Below, piece after piece: positions 47,491 through 58,084 of a DNA stretch of 64,000 bases. Under the pieces are notes generated by a model. That model was not told the DNA's origin, ran no database searches, and was given only the letters and a program-made list of their open reading frames with translations. This DNA is from Aquilaria yunnanensis. Lineage: Eukaryota; Streptophyta; Magnoliopsida; Malvales; Thymelaeaceae. The position numbers and the translations under genes were made by a program. The stretch's first letter is position 1; every line of letters begins with the position of its first letter. The DNA lies in the NCBI GenBank assembly GCA_039654915.1, contig CM077596.1, positions 74,649,751 through 74,713,750 on the forward strand, given 5' to 3'.

Positions 47491-47775
47491 GAATTTGATT
47501 GTTTTAAATCAATTTCATTTAAAAATTAATAATATATAAATATAATAATTCATTTAAAAATAAATTTTTATGATATTATTAAATTTTTATATATTTTTAT
47601 ATTTTCAGGCATGTTAAAGGAAAAATTTATAGAAGTTTAATGACATCATTAAAAACTTTATTTTTAATGAATTATTATACCAACATAATATTAACTTTCA
47701 AATGCAACTAAAATGTAAAAATAAAAATAAATTATTTTAAATTAAATTCATTTAAGTTAAAATGAAATGGTTTCA
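47491..47775. mobile_element. Palindromic AT-rich MITE, copy 2
   Basis: Related to 14026-14357 and 48623-48952. Its right part on the opposite strand (CATTTTAACTTAAATGAA, then AATAATTTATTTTTATTTTTA) matches the left parts of the other copies. The middle contains 'tttatgatattattaaattt'. Confidence 0.5.
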
Positions 47776-48622
47776 AGAAATAAAGTTGTTAGCAATTACG
47801 TGGTGAAGGTGCATTTTTAGGATGTCTAACGACCGTGGATTCTATTGTCACTCGAATTCAGGAAAGTTGTCAAAGATCATGTGGTGAAGGTGCATGTTCT
47901 TATTTGAGCCACACTGCTGCAGGGAAGGGGGTTTAGGGTTTAAGCGCATTCATGTGCGGTGCTTCTCTTGCCCAATCTTTTGTTAAAGTGAATTCTCCTC
48001 TGCTTTTACGCATGCATTTCTGTTGCATTTACTAATGGAACACAGAAATCTGAAAGTATTACCGTACCTTCAAAAAAATCCAACGGTTTTGGTTACAATT
48101 TCTTGGGCATCCATATGGCTCTTCTCATGTGGCAGTTTAGCACGTGTCAGTTATTTTTTTTTCTTACTCAGAATTAACTATATAAGGTTATAAGTTGTGG
48201 AGATATTTATATTATAAGGAATGGGTGCCTAACAAACATTTGAGACTTTAAAAATTGAAAGACAATCAAACTAGCACCGAAGGCATTTGTGAGATTGGAG
48301 GAGAAAACTCAAACTCGGAACCCCGAACACTTTCAAGTTTTGCCAGCAGTGTAGGGACTATAGTGGTCTGCAACTAATGATCTCTCGCAAAAGAGTTTCA
48401 GAATTCATCTGAACATAAAAAGTGATTGATGAGTTTTTTTTCTGAAGGCAAATACTTCAATTTCCATGTTTTGCTTTTGTGTTAGTTTATTGGCGTTAAT
48501 GTTGCGATGCGGCCTGTTTAAGGCCACCATTGAAAAGAAAAAAATTTCTTAATGGTTTTTTATTTCTTAAAAATCATTTCAGCTCAATTAATTTTTTATG
48601 TATCTAACATGACTTACATCCA

Positions 48623-48952
48623 GTTTATTTTAACTTAGATCGTTGACTCCAAAATAATTTATTTTTATTCTTATATTTTTTTTTTACTTAGAACTAATTT
48701 TAATTAAAAGCCAACATTATATAGCTTCAATAATTCATTGAAAATATAATTTTTGTAATATTACTAAATTTTTATGAATTTTTATAATTTAAGGTATTAA
48801 AAAAATTTATAAAAATTTAACAATATTATGAAAATTTATTTTCAAATAAATTATTACATCTACATAATATTAATTTTTAAATAAAATTAATTTCAAATAA
48901 AAATATATAAAAATAAAAATTAATTAATTAATTTAAGTTGAAATAAATTTAC
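48623..48952. mobile_element. Palindromic AT-rich MITE, copy 3
   Basis: Begins AGTTTATTTTAACTTAGATC and ends, on the opposite strand, AAATTTATTTCAACTTAAAT. Internal words 'aataattcattgaaaatata' and 'ctacataatattaa' are shared with copy 1 nearly letter for letter, so these two copies are the closest pair. Confidence 0.55.
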
Positions 48953-49976
48953 TCTCAATTTGATTTGCCGTTGTGCCAGTAAATTTCGGTATACCGCCAA
49001 TTTCAACTTCTGCTAGGCAGAGGAGTTCTACAGTGGTTTTTTTGTGACACTAAAGCACTCTTCGGTATACAAAATTTTTGTATTATTAACTTGTTTCTGT
49101 CAAATGGCGTGGGTTAATTTCAAGTTATGTGAAACTAATTTGTGAAAATGAATTAAAATTATTCGTTTTTCCTTTTTTGTTTATATGGAAATGTTTATTT
49201 CAATTCAAAAGTGTATTAAAAGAGATCAAGTCGATGGTTCGTCAAGGTAGTACTTTTAAATCAACTAATAAACTATGATTTCATATCAACCAAATGTTGG
49301 CAGAAAAACCATTAATCGATTTCTCAATTTTCCTGTAAACAATTTTTGTATGATGGTACACATTAATGTTGATTCAATTGTCTAGCTTTCTCCTAATTGT
49401 CACCACACTTGTTTTATCACTATTATATTTATTTTTTGACTTCCTAATTTTTACCCAAAGGATCAAACAGAAAGAAGGGTGTTTTGGCCGGTATATAATC
49501 CTTCTCGTTTTGTATTTTAGTTACCAACATATTTGAAACACTTCCATTTTTTCAAAATCCTTGATTTGAATTAATCATGACTTAATTTTAAATTCAGAAT
49601 TTTTAACACCAGTTTTTCGCTATAAATATATCGCTATGAAAATTTTGTGTCTTTATTGATGGGCTTACAACTAAGTGTGGGGCGAATACCAGTTCAAACC
49701 TGATATTACTAATACAAGCATCAATGTGGCGTCATTCCACAAGTCAGCAAACAAAATATTGGTTGGTCTGCTTTGCCTTTGATGGGCAACAATGCTCATA
49801 TATGCTTGTCTCCACATAAATAATGAGAATCTGCGCTACAAGTTGCTCATGTCCATTGGCTCTTTGTAGGAGGAGAATGTAATACCTCAGATCTTTCATC
49901 TCCTATATTCACTCGCATCACCAAGATACCAAATCCTCAACGTATCCTGTAAAGTACTGCGGGGACCAGGTCTTTC

Positions 49977-50312
49977 TTAGAGTTTTCGTTGCCCGGGAAT
50001 CAAACCGTCCCTGTCATATATACACCATGGCAAGAGACCTCTTGATTCCGGTGGCTCTGCTGCATCAACCATATAATTACATTTCTTGGTGATTAATAAT
50101 TTGTGCGTATGTTTGCTAGTTGTCTCGACCAGAAGGGTTCTATGGCTTGGGCAGAAGCATTCTTGTGGACATGATTTCTGAAAAACTGCTAGAAATTCTT
50201 GGAAGTTACTCGCCTCAAAGCCTGCCAAATGCAGGATAACATTTGCAAGGCAACAAGACTTCATTGTCAAGTTATTGCAGGGACCATTCATGTGTAATGA
50301 ACAAACACTTGT
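49977..50312 (-). other. Cysteine-rich open frame of unknown status
   Basis: On the minus strand an open frame follows a splice-acceptor-like TTCCGCAG at about 50320 and encodes a segment with nine Cys in about 60 residues (CTSVC, CNNLTMKSCC, KSCPQECFC). This spacing loosely suggests a small secreted or lipid-transfer-like protein, but it matches no family I can name, and no upstream exon with a signal peptide was located. The first in-frame Met (50330) lies in the duplicated unit described next and may be intronic. It could be a real terminal exon or chance. Confidence 0.2.
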
Positions 50313-50313
50313 A

Positions 50314-50619
50314 CAATCCTGCGGAAGCATAATGGCTAAGGTAAACGAAACTAAATTACATGAGGGAAACTACAGGAATTTGATACTTTCATGCATGTCA
50401 GCAAGCATCGGAAAGAAGTTTGGATAAACTTTTACATGTGTAAGGGAATGTGATATGGGCTTTTCCCAATCCTGCAGAAGCATAATGGCTAAGGTAAACG
50501 AAACTAAACTACATGAGGGAAACTACAGGAATTTGATACTTTTATGCATGTAAGCAAGCATCAGAAAGAAGTTTAAATAAACTTTTACATGTGTAAGGGA
50601 ATGTGATGTGGGCTTTTCC
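50314..50619. repeat. 153-bp tandem duplication
   Basis: Units 50314-50466 and 50467-50619 begin CAATCCTGCGGAAGCAT and CAATCCTGCAGAAGCAT and stay about 95 percent alike by eye to the shared end 'gtgggcttttcc/atgggcttttcc'. Each carries the same minus-strand CTGCAG/CCGCAG acceptor-like site. Confidence 0.85.
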
Positions 50620-51263
50620 CAAACTGACAGCCTAAAAATGTTCTTCTCCTATTCTGATAAACTTTATGTTAGGTGCTGGCCCTCAGTCTGCATGTTTCAT
50701 AAGATCCTTTTTAGTGCTTTTCAAACTTCACCTTAATGTCTGTATGCTAACAGAACTAACTTTTCTTGCATATACCTGCCTTTTTCTGGCTACGAATACG
50801 CCATTCTGGCAGGGGAATCATGTTTCTCTGTCTGAACAGAGTTTGTTATCAACATTGCGGTGTTATTAAGAAAGTGAAGGAGGTGGGGGGTCTAATTATA
50901 TTCTAACAACACTTGTATTCGTGAATTGGTGACTGTAAAAGTTTGTTCAGTGAATATTGACCAACAAAACTCTCAAATGGAACGGACTTTTCTAAGGCAA
51001 CAGAAAGGCGTTAATTCTTCAGCTTCAAGTCACCAATCACTCCGTTTTCCACCCTTGTATATATAAAGCACAGAGGTCTAAATAAATATAAGAAGCTAAT
51101 TTCATTAAGAATACACCCAGAATACACACTAGAGATAATCCAAGCTACGAGGTACTTGAGACATGAAAAGCTACAGACTAGTCAATGTAAATATAAAGCT
51201 CACAAGACTACTAATTGACTGAGCCAACTTTATTCTTCTACGGAGATATTGGAGTAGGCTAAG
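50620..51263. other. Downstream flank of glutaredoxin 1, no gene seen
   Basis: No coding region supported; the 67-codon plus frame at 50666-50869 has no recognisable motif. The part adjacent to 51264 would include the 3' UTR of the minus-strand glutaredoxin. Confidence 0.4.
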
Positions 51264-51569
51264 TTAACACATTGCTTGGTAGGGCTTGAGCATAGGAATC
51301 AAGCCCCCACGTAGATGAAGGGACATGACTTCGTTGGTGGAACCGATGAGCTTTCCTCCAATGAACACAGCTGGAACTGGTGCACTGCACCCCAACCTCA
51401 TGAGAGCCTTTTCCATTTCTCTGCCTTCAGGGTCTTGGTCAAGCTCATAAACCTCAGGGCTGACTCCGAGCTCTCGAAACAGAATGTTGACTGCATAACA
51501 CATGCAGCATGAGCTCTTGCTGAAAATAAGTACCCCTTTCTCCGCAATCAATCTCATCACCTTATCCAT
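51264..51569 (-). CDS. CC-type (ROXY/GRXS) glutaredoxin, copy 1
   Basis: Intronless minus-strand gene of 101 residues, the normal size for CC-type glutaredoxins. I start at the Met of MDKVMRLIAEKG; the Met 13 codons upstream lies in 5' UTR sequence and would add a tail the family lacks. The active site CCMC is at residues 21-24, preceded by VLIFSKSS. The glutathione-binding VPAVFIGG segment and the GST-EVMSLHL helix are present. CC-type glutaredoxins are land-plant-specific proteins that bind TGA transcription factors in nucleus and cytosol and act in flower development, nitrate and defence signalling. The protein ends YQAMC and lacks the ALWL-type C-terminus used to recruit TOPLESS. A minus-strand TATAAATA lies at 51818-51825. 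A tandem paralogue is at 53207-53515. Confidence 0.93.
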   Translation of the reverse strand: MDKVMRLIAEKGVLIFSKSSCCMCYAVNILFRELGVSPEVYELDQDPEGREMEKALMRLGCSAPVPAVFIGGKLIGSTNEVMSLHLRGGLIPMLKPYQAMC

Positions 51570-51817
51570 GATAAATTGTGATTGGGAGTGGTTATATGAA
51601 AACCACAAGATTCAAGTAACACAGGCAAAGGAAGTGCAAGTTCCCAGGGTTGCTTACTTGCTTTTGTTATAGTTTGACAACCACCAGGATGGCCGAATTC
51701 AGAATGAATTCAGGCCAATGGTGGTAAGTTGAGGGTTGGAAAACTAGAAGGTGGAGTGAGCAATAGTGAAGGAGTTCAATGCCTGAGGTTGTCTCAACTT
51801 AAGCCCTCGTGCTAGAG

Positions 51818-51825
51818 TATTTATA
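51818..51825 (-). promoter_or_regulatory. TATA box of glutaredoxin copy 1
   Basis: TATAAATA on the minus strand, about 250 bp before the chosen start codon. The paralogous gene has the same octamer in the corresponding place. Confidence 0.65.
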
Positions 51826-51829
51826 GGAC

Positions 51830-53206
51830 AGCGAGGCGTAGACTGCTTTGGTTTGAACAAGAACATTCAGAAGATGTGCTTTCTTAGATGCCAAAATTCA
51901 GTAAAGTAACTTTGTAGATTGGACTAGCAACTTGAAGTTTGAACCGCTCAAACACAACACGTAGTTATCTGACAGACATACAATTAGCAGCAAATCATTT
52001 CTTTCTATCAAAAGTTTGAGGGACTAGAAGAATAGTCTAAGTGGTTGGATTTTTATATTTTGTTTTTTTGACAACGTGTATATCTAATAACCATTTATCA
52101 AATTCTGTGCTGATTTTATCTTTTGAAAATGATCATCAAAACTCTTGATAATAAAGACACAGAAAAGTAGAGAATTCTCTGAGACCGGTCAATTTGTCTC
52201 AGATTCTTTTTATCACCTTCTTGGAATCCTTGCGCTGAAAGGTGGGGAATGTGACTTTGAGGGTGATGGCTTTCGGTGGCTGCTATTCCTCCTGCTAAGC
52301 CCACCGATTTCTACGATTCCTCTAACATGTCAGCACAACAAAGCTCAATTCACATACGTATAATTTTGCATGACATGTGTTGCTACCACATAAGAAAGAG
52401 CATGTAGAGGTCCATACATGCATGAGGCACCTCTTCCTTGAACAGGAAGTAAGAATGATAGAGAGATTCTCTTTTTCCATTCCAGACTTATTGATCACTA
52501 TACACTACGCAGTAATCTGTTTCCACGTTGATAAACAACAGTATAACAGTGTAAATTTTATGTGTGTGCATGATGGAAGGGATTCTTAACATATATGCTT
52601 GAAAATAGAACAGGCTTTTGACCTTTTTATTCAGATGGAACACACAGGATGACTTATAGTACATGATACATCCGTCCTAGTGGTCTCCCTTCATGTTAAA
52701 CATAGATGGAATTCCCAAAGTAAGTGAACAGCCGATAAGTTGCTATTATGAAGGGCTCAGCTCAGATATAAAGTAAGAAACGAGCCATTGGAATTTTGTT
52801 ACATGTTGGGAAATAGTGATAAAACCATCAAGACTCAAGGATTTTGTTAGAGCTTGTGAAAAGATTTTTCATACGGGTCATAGAAAAGGAGACCTTTTCC
52901 TTTTTTTGGTTTGTCTGTAGGATTTGTGTGAGAACCGTCCGACCTGAACTTCAATCCTGTCACAATTAGTAACCTGTTTCTGATGTATAATGTAATATCC
53001 ATAGAAATTAAAGCAGGCATCATAGTCCTCAAGTATTTCGTGTAAATACTTTAGATTTTTAATTTAGTCTCATTTTTTATGGTACAGTGTATTTTAGGAA
53101 CTCAATAAAAAAAGCAAAGCCCCAAATACAACATTGTCTTAAACTTGGTATGAAGAGCAATCATGAACTAGCTGATGAAGTCTGGGGACTGCTTTATTTT
53201 CGGTTG
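51830..53206. other. Spacer between the two glutaredoxin genes
   Basis: Holds the upstream promoter of copy 1 and the downstream region of copy 2. Short frames at 52116-52589 and 52847-53032 show no domain. No transposon is recognisable. Confidence 0.4.
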
Positions 53207-53515
53207 CTAGAACCAGATGGCCTTTGCATCTATGAGCATTTGCTTAAGAGTTCCATCCAGATGGTGAGACAAGACATCCTTTGCCGAGCCTACATATCTT
53301 CCTCCGATGAACACTGCTGGTACAGAAGAATCACACCCAAGTGCCCTTAAAGCCCACTCCATTTCCCTTCCGCGGGGATCATGGTCTAGCTCATGGATTG
53401 CAGGGCTGGCACCAAGCTCATAAAAAAGTGACTTGATGCTGTGGCACATGCAACATGAGCTCTTGGTGAAGATCACAGCAGCCTTTTTTGATGAAAGATC
53501 TCTCACCCTATCCAT
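53207..53515 (-). CDS. CC-type (ROXY/GRXS) glutaredoxin, copy 2
   Basis: Intronless minus-strand gene of 102 residues starting at MDRVRDLSSKKA; an in-frame Met 7 codons earlier is possible but extends beyond the family's usual start. The active site CCMC is at residues 21-24 after VIFTKSS. VPAVFIGG and GSAKDVLSHHLDG match the glutathione-binding part. The C-terminus AKAIWF is close to the ALWL-type motif needed for TGA binding and TOPLESS recruitment. The role is presumably regulation of TGA-dependent transcription through a glutathione-linked redox step, as for the family. It is head-to-tail with copy 1 (about 1.6 kb apart) and about half its residues are shared, indicating an older tandem duplication. 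Confidence 0.94.
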   Translation of the reverse strand: MDRVRDLSSKKAAVIFTKSSCCMCHSIKSLFYELGASPAIHELDHDPRGREMEWALRALGCDSSVPAVFIGGRYVGSAKDVLSHHLDGTLKQMLIDAKAIWF

Positions 53516-53703
53516 TCTAGCTACTACTTTCTTCAACTCGTGGAAAGACTAGAAGGAAGCACTAGTAATGCTGCTCGGCAGTAGAAGCAGCTTGAAGGAA
53601 AGCCGAAGCTAAAGTGCTTGGTGAAGTTAGCTGGTTGAGTTTAGGATGCTTGCTTGACAAAGCTCAATGTTGTGGTGGTGGACTTAGTGATTTAATCAGC
53701 TCT

Positions 53704-53711
53704 TATTTATA
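53704..53711 (-). promoter_or_regulatory. TATA box of glutaredoxin copy 2
   Basis: TATAAATA on the minus strand, about 190 bp upstream of the start codon, in 'cccctataaataagagc'. Confidence 0.65.
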
Positions 53712-54487
53712 GGGGCCAGGAAGTCGTGGACTGATTGTTTAATGTCATAACAGGAAAGGAAAGGATAAAAAGGTGAAGAAGTTCCTTCTGGTAGAGTGTT
53801 AGTTGTTTGGATAAGAAAAATGCTTCTCTATGATTTGTGTGACAGTGACCACCTTTGTGCAAGGAAACAAGTTGCATACAGAATCAACCAGTCTGGTGGA
53901 GTAATTCAACAAGTTTCCTGCTATGTCCGTACGGTTGAATAGTGTTTGAGAATAAGATCTATATATTAGTGAATGACAAGGCGCGAATGCTTTCGGCCCC
54001 CGTTGCTAGCACCACATTTGAACAGTCGTGGGCTAAATGATATAAAAATCACGTCTTTGTGACTGGAGAGACAAGGAGAATGATACTTTGTTGCCACGAA
54101 ACGATAAGAAAGTACTTAGAGAATTTGTTTGCCATTATTTGATATGACTTGGAATGGTTCGCTTAACCATTATTGGTTGAACAAGAAAATCCTAGAGGTA
54201 ACATGATCAGGATAGCATAGCTAGTTGTCAGATATAGCAGAGCCCCATTTCACTGTTTTGGAAAATAAGTCTTTCAGTTTTGATAATTTGGGAGCAGATT
54301 TTCTGAACTTTCTCATGGTGGAATTCCGGCTGATGTGGCCAGAGATAAGAGTTTATCCAATCCAGCATCACTTTCCTGTGATGGTCCCTCCAGGGAATTC
54401 ATGAATAAAGAAGAAGCAAGAAGATAAGAATTCTCAGCGAGGATAAAGACACTGAGAAACTGATTCTGCAGTTCTAAGAATTTAGAA

Positions 54488-54518
<31 letters not shown>

Positions 54519-56589
54519 AAAAAAACCAACCCTCGAAGGCAAAAAATCAGCGACTGATTTCTCCAAAACTAGATTGGATTTACAGATCCTCAGGTACATG
54601 AGATAAGTGTAGATTAGGATGAATATTTGGTGTGACTACAAAAAACTACCAAGCAGATAAACTGAGAAGCTACTTGGCTGGCAATTATATCAGTCTCAAA
54701 CTGAGAATCTATACTGGTTGCTCGTCAGCCCATGTTTTGCTCAGCATTTCTCTTTCTTCCATATCCCAAGAGAATAGAATTGATGGAGCCTTCCAAACAG
54801 ATCAGAGGGAATGTCAACTTGGGTAGGAAGCAGCAAATGGTATTGACACGAGTCAAAACGCTGTCCTGACTTCTGAGGCCAAAAACATGACACCTCCGGA
54901 GAATTTCAGAATCATTTGTTGATCAAGCTCTCCTTCCCATCATTATTGACTGATGCTTTTATTCAGCATGGACCGGCCTTGACCTATGAAAATTCAATGC
55001 AAGCTCTCTAATACAGTTGGAACAAAAATTAATCTCTAGCTAAGGTAGTTGTTCCTGATTTATACCACTTCCCAGTGCTCAGTGCTCGTGCCAAAGTGTA
55101 GTAGCAAAGTCACAGAATTTGCATAGTTTGGTTATTGACTAAAATGTTATCAAGGAAACTTTAGATACTGACTAAGAACAAAATAAATTAGGTGTGGATA
55201 TTCAATGGCGGATGTAGGATTTTCTCAGATGGGAGTCAATTCATATACTTACACAAATAATAATTATAATGTTCAATAATAAAATTTATGAATTTGCACA
55301 CATACTCTAAGGATAAAAAATATATCATTACAATTGCTTTTCATGAGTTCACTATTCACATGTATAGACAAGAATAGAAATAAATAAGTAAAAAAACATT
55401 TCAGAAAAAAAAAAAGACAAGCAAAAAAATAAAGAAAAACCAATCGGACATGATAACTAATTAATCAAAAGTGGTACTTGGTTGATAAAGAAATCTCAAA
55501 TTTCTATGCATGATACTTGAATTAGCTCATTATATATGCTTCTGCCGTTTTCTATTAATCATGCCCAAGTAAAAGTGGTGAAAAAAAAAAACAAGTTTAT
55601 TTAGGGGCATTTTTCCGCCTTCTCTTTGCCTTGGCCAGAACTGCTACTAGACGGGGAGGGATTAGGCAAGGAACAAGCATGTGTGAAAGAATGAAGAAAA
55701 AAATAGCAATATAAATAGATAGAAATAGAGCTAATTTTTTATTGGAAGGAAAAAAATCTAACAAAAGCAAGTCTTGTTTGTTTGTTTCCGCGGCTCGCTT
55801 GGCCTTGGTGTTTCAGACGCAAAAAATCAATTGGGGAGGGTTATTTGGTGAAGATCCTATTGAATAGAAAAAGGCGATTCTATTGAATAGAAACAGACAT
55901 AAGGTCCCTTTTAACTCCTAAATTCATATATTGTTTACAACTTGATCCCTTAACTTTTTTTTTTTTGCTAAAACTTTCCTTGAAGTATTTCATATGTTTG
56001 AAGATATGCATGTGACATAAAAGAAGTTTAATATCTAACTGCAAAGAACATGAAGCTTTAGTGGTTAAATGAGGGCTTTGACCAATAAAAATACTAAAGG
56101 AACTGGTCCACGACTTGTCTTTTTTTAGTAGAAAAGAATCACTTTTTAATATTTTTTTCCAGGATATATTATGAAGGGTAGGAGGTCAATAAAAATTTAA
56201 AGAGAGTCTAAGTATTAAAAAATATACTCCTTATTAATATTTTTTTAATAAAATGGGATCCATGGACCCTATTACAACCAAGTGCATCCACCTCTTGGGA
56301 TATTGTTGACTTAAGTTATAAAGAAAACTGTCTGAGTTCATATAAATAAAAAAAATCTCCTTTTAGCCCCAACCGGATAAGGTCCGGTCATCCATGAACA
56401 GGCTCCGGGCCAAAAAGTCCAAGAACTCTCTTCCACACGCCCCGCCCCCCCCCCCCCCCCCCCCCGGGCCTTTTTTTTTTACCCTTTTACCTTTCGCTTG
56501 TTCTAGTCCCAGATTTTCTATTCGTTTAGTTTTTATTATATTGAAACCCACGCTTGGTTGTCGGACGACCGATGAAAACGTAACTTTTC
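53712..56589. other. Intergenic DNA with long C homopolymers, no gene
   Basis: The first few hundred bases are the promoter of glutaredoxin copy 2. A run of 21 C followed by 17 A lies at 54488-54525, and a second run of 21 C (then GGG and poly-T) at 56445-56465. The glycine-rich minus frames starting in these runs (54313-54510, 56363-56551) are artefacts of poly-G. No domain-bearing frame exists in the rest. Confidence 0.5.
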
Positions 56590-56869
56590 CATGTCAATTA
56601 TATTGGCAAAAATGTCAAATTTGACACTAAAGTTTTTGGTTGAGAGCAGATATGTCATTATAGTTTTTTTTTACTCAATCTTCTACTGATGTTTTTAAAT
56701 GGGCCGGATATGCCATTAAAGTTTCAAATTAAAAGTAAATATGTTACTAACCATTAAAAATCTAACTGAAAATATTAAAAAGGCAATAAAAAAATGTTAA
56801 AAATAATAAGTTTTGAAATGTTAGGGTGATAATGTAAGTTTTAACAAACTTCAAAGACTTTTTGTAATT

Positions 56870-56872
<3 letters not shown>
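56590..56872. mobile_element. Half of a Mutator-like TIR related to 40039-40841
   Basis: Words in the same order as the left TIR of the element at 40039: 'atatgttactaaccattaaaaatctaac' corresponds to 'atatgctaccagcaattaaaaaacctag', then 'gttttgaaat', and 'ttttaacaaacttcaa' in both. The opposite half is missing; the sequence stops at a (CT)n run next to the retrotransposon LTR. Confidence 0.4.

Positions 56873-56903
<31 letters not shown>
56873..56903. repeat. (CT)n microsatellite, 31 bp
   Basis: Perfect CT dinucleotides ending about 40 bp before the proposed LTR start. Confidence 0.95.
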
Positions 56904-56906
<3 letters not shown>

Positions 56907-56942
56907 AATGTCAATGGGGAGATTAGACAGTAGAAACAGAGG

Positions 56943-57915
56943 TGATAGCCAAAGGCTACTGCCTCCTCGGTAGTAACTCCCTGCCAGAATATTGGCCGAG
57001 GAGTCTGACGTCACCCAAGAGATGATCTTTTTACGGACCTCGGAAGGTGCGAAGTCAAACACTATGAGCTCGAGACTTCGGTTAGCTCGTCAGGAATTCC
57101 GAGGACAACACCGTCTCCATCGAGGGGCCAAACTGACTGCCTCCGGGTACAAGGGCCATCTCTCTGAAGCCAGGGAGAATCTCCCCGAAGGCAGAGGCCC
57201 CGAAGAGGATCTTCCCCGAACAAGAAACACCTGAGCAAGGGAATCCCCTAACTATGGGTGTGAGTCCCGAAGAAGGTGTTCATCAAGGGAACTCCCAGAA
57301 CTATGGGATAGATCCCGAAGGAGGTGCTCGCACCAAAGGACGGATAGAATCCGAAGAGGGTGCACGCACCGAAGGGCGACCTCGCCCAGGGGACCTCGGG
57401 AGTACGGTATGAGCATTTAAGGAGCCTCTGACATGTCGCCCACAAGCCCTACACGTCACATCTGAACGACGAACTGACACGCCGCAGCCGCCCCTGTCCT
57501 GACACAACCCGTCCGGGTCCAGGGCTAAAGGAGGCTGCAAACGGCTGCCTGTCCCCTAGGTCCAAAACTACAGATCAAATCCGACCGAACACGTGTTATG
57601 ATCTGAACGGACCAGCTACTCCTATAAATACTAGGAAATGGGACTGGGCAAAGGATGGGCATTTTTTCTCCCTCTGAGAAAACACAAAACAGGCAAGACA
57701 CTTGATCCCTTAGTGTTCTTCCTCCACTTTCACTCAGAAAACTGACTTGGGCGTCGGAGGGTCCTCCCCGGAAAAGCAAACCGGGGACCTCCTAACCTCT
57801 TATTTGAGCTTTACAGGCACACTCAGCTGGGAAACCATAGCTCCAGGCACTCGCCTCCTCAGGAAGTCTCCTTGCCTGTCAGCATGACAGCAAACGAAGA
57901 TGCCTTGGGGCATCA
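56943..57915 (+). mobile_element. 5' LTR of the Tat element (about 973 bp)
   Basis: The right edge is fixed by the primer-binding site: ...GGGGCATCA ends at 57915, two bases before it. The left edge is inferred from the short inverted terminal match: TGATAGCC at 56943 mirrors GGGGCATCA (TGATGCCCC on the opposite strand). An alternative start is TGTCAATGG at 56908. Without the 3' LTR the left edge stays provisional. U3 contains reiterated 'cgaagagg', 'cccgaaggagg' words at 57180-57380. Confidence 0.65.
57623..57629 (+). promoter_or_regulatory. TATA box of the Tat LTR
   Basis: TATAAAT within 'ctcctataaatactagg', inside the LTR about 290 bp before its end. Transcription should begin some 30 bp downstream, giving an R-U5 of about 260 bp. 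Confidence 0.7.
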
Positions 57916-57917
57916 TT

Positions 57918-57935
57918 TGGCGCCGTCTGTGGGAA
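57918..57935 (+). other. Primer-binding site
   Basis: TGGCGCCGTCTGTGGGAA, beginning with the TGG that pairs with the tRNA CCA end and lying two bases after the LTR. Near-identical sites are found in plant Tat-lineage elements. The priming tRNA (Arg- or Asp-like) was not identified. Confidence 0.75.
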
Positions 57936-58084
57936 ACTACTCCCAAGTAGCTGTTGTCGAAACTCGGCGTTCGAAGGACAAAGGACTCCCGAAGTCCCCG
58001 TTCGCGCCTGAGACCCAACCAGCTACCGAACAAAGTCCCCCAGAGACTTCCTTGCCTGAAGAGGAACGCCCTCTTGTCATCACC

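Larger units (their letters stand above)
45500..49970. other. Intergenic DNA, transposon traces, no gene supported
   Basis: The stretch 46100-46440 belongs to the 'ccaaaataactgaa' dispersed repeat family and has weakly inverted ends (TTCGGGCTATTCAGTTTAAA against TGATCACTATTTAGTTTAAA on the other strand), so it may be a MITE. The stretch 47080-47460 has a more even composition with a 64-codon frame that I do not recognise. Two palindromic MITEs are listed separately. Confidence 0.4.

Noticed and set aside
54313..54510. Glycine-rich minus-strand frame
   Set aside because: Starts inside the poly-C/poly-G homopolymer; the same applies to 56363-56551.
57872..58084. N-terminal 71 codons of the long retrotransposon frame
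   Set aside because: They overlap the end of the LTR and the primer-binding site; the first Met after these is at 58085.
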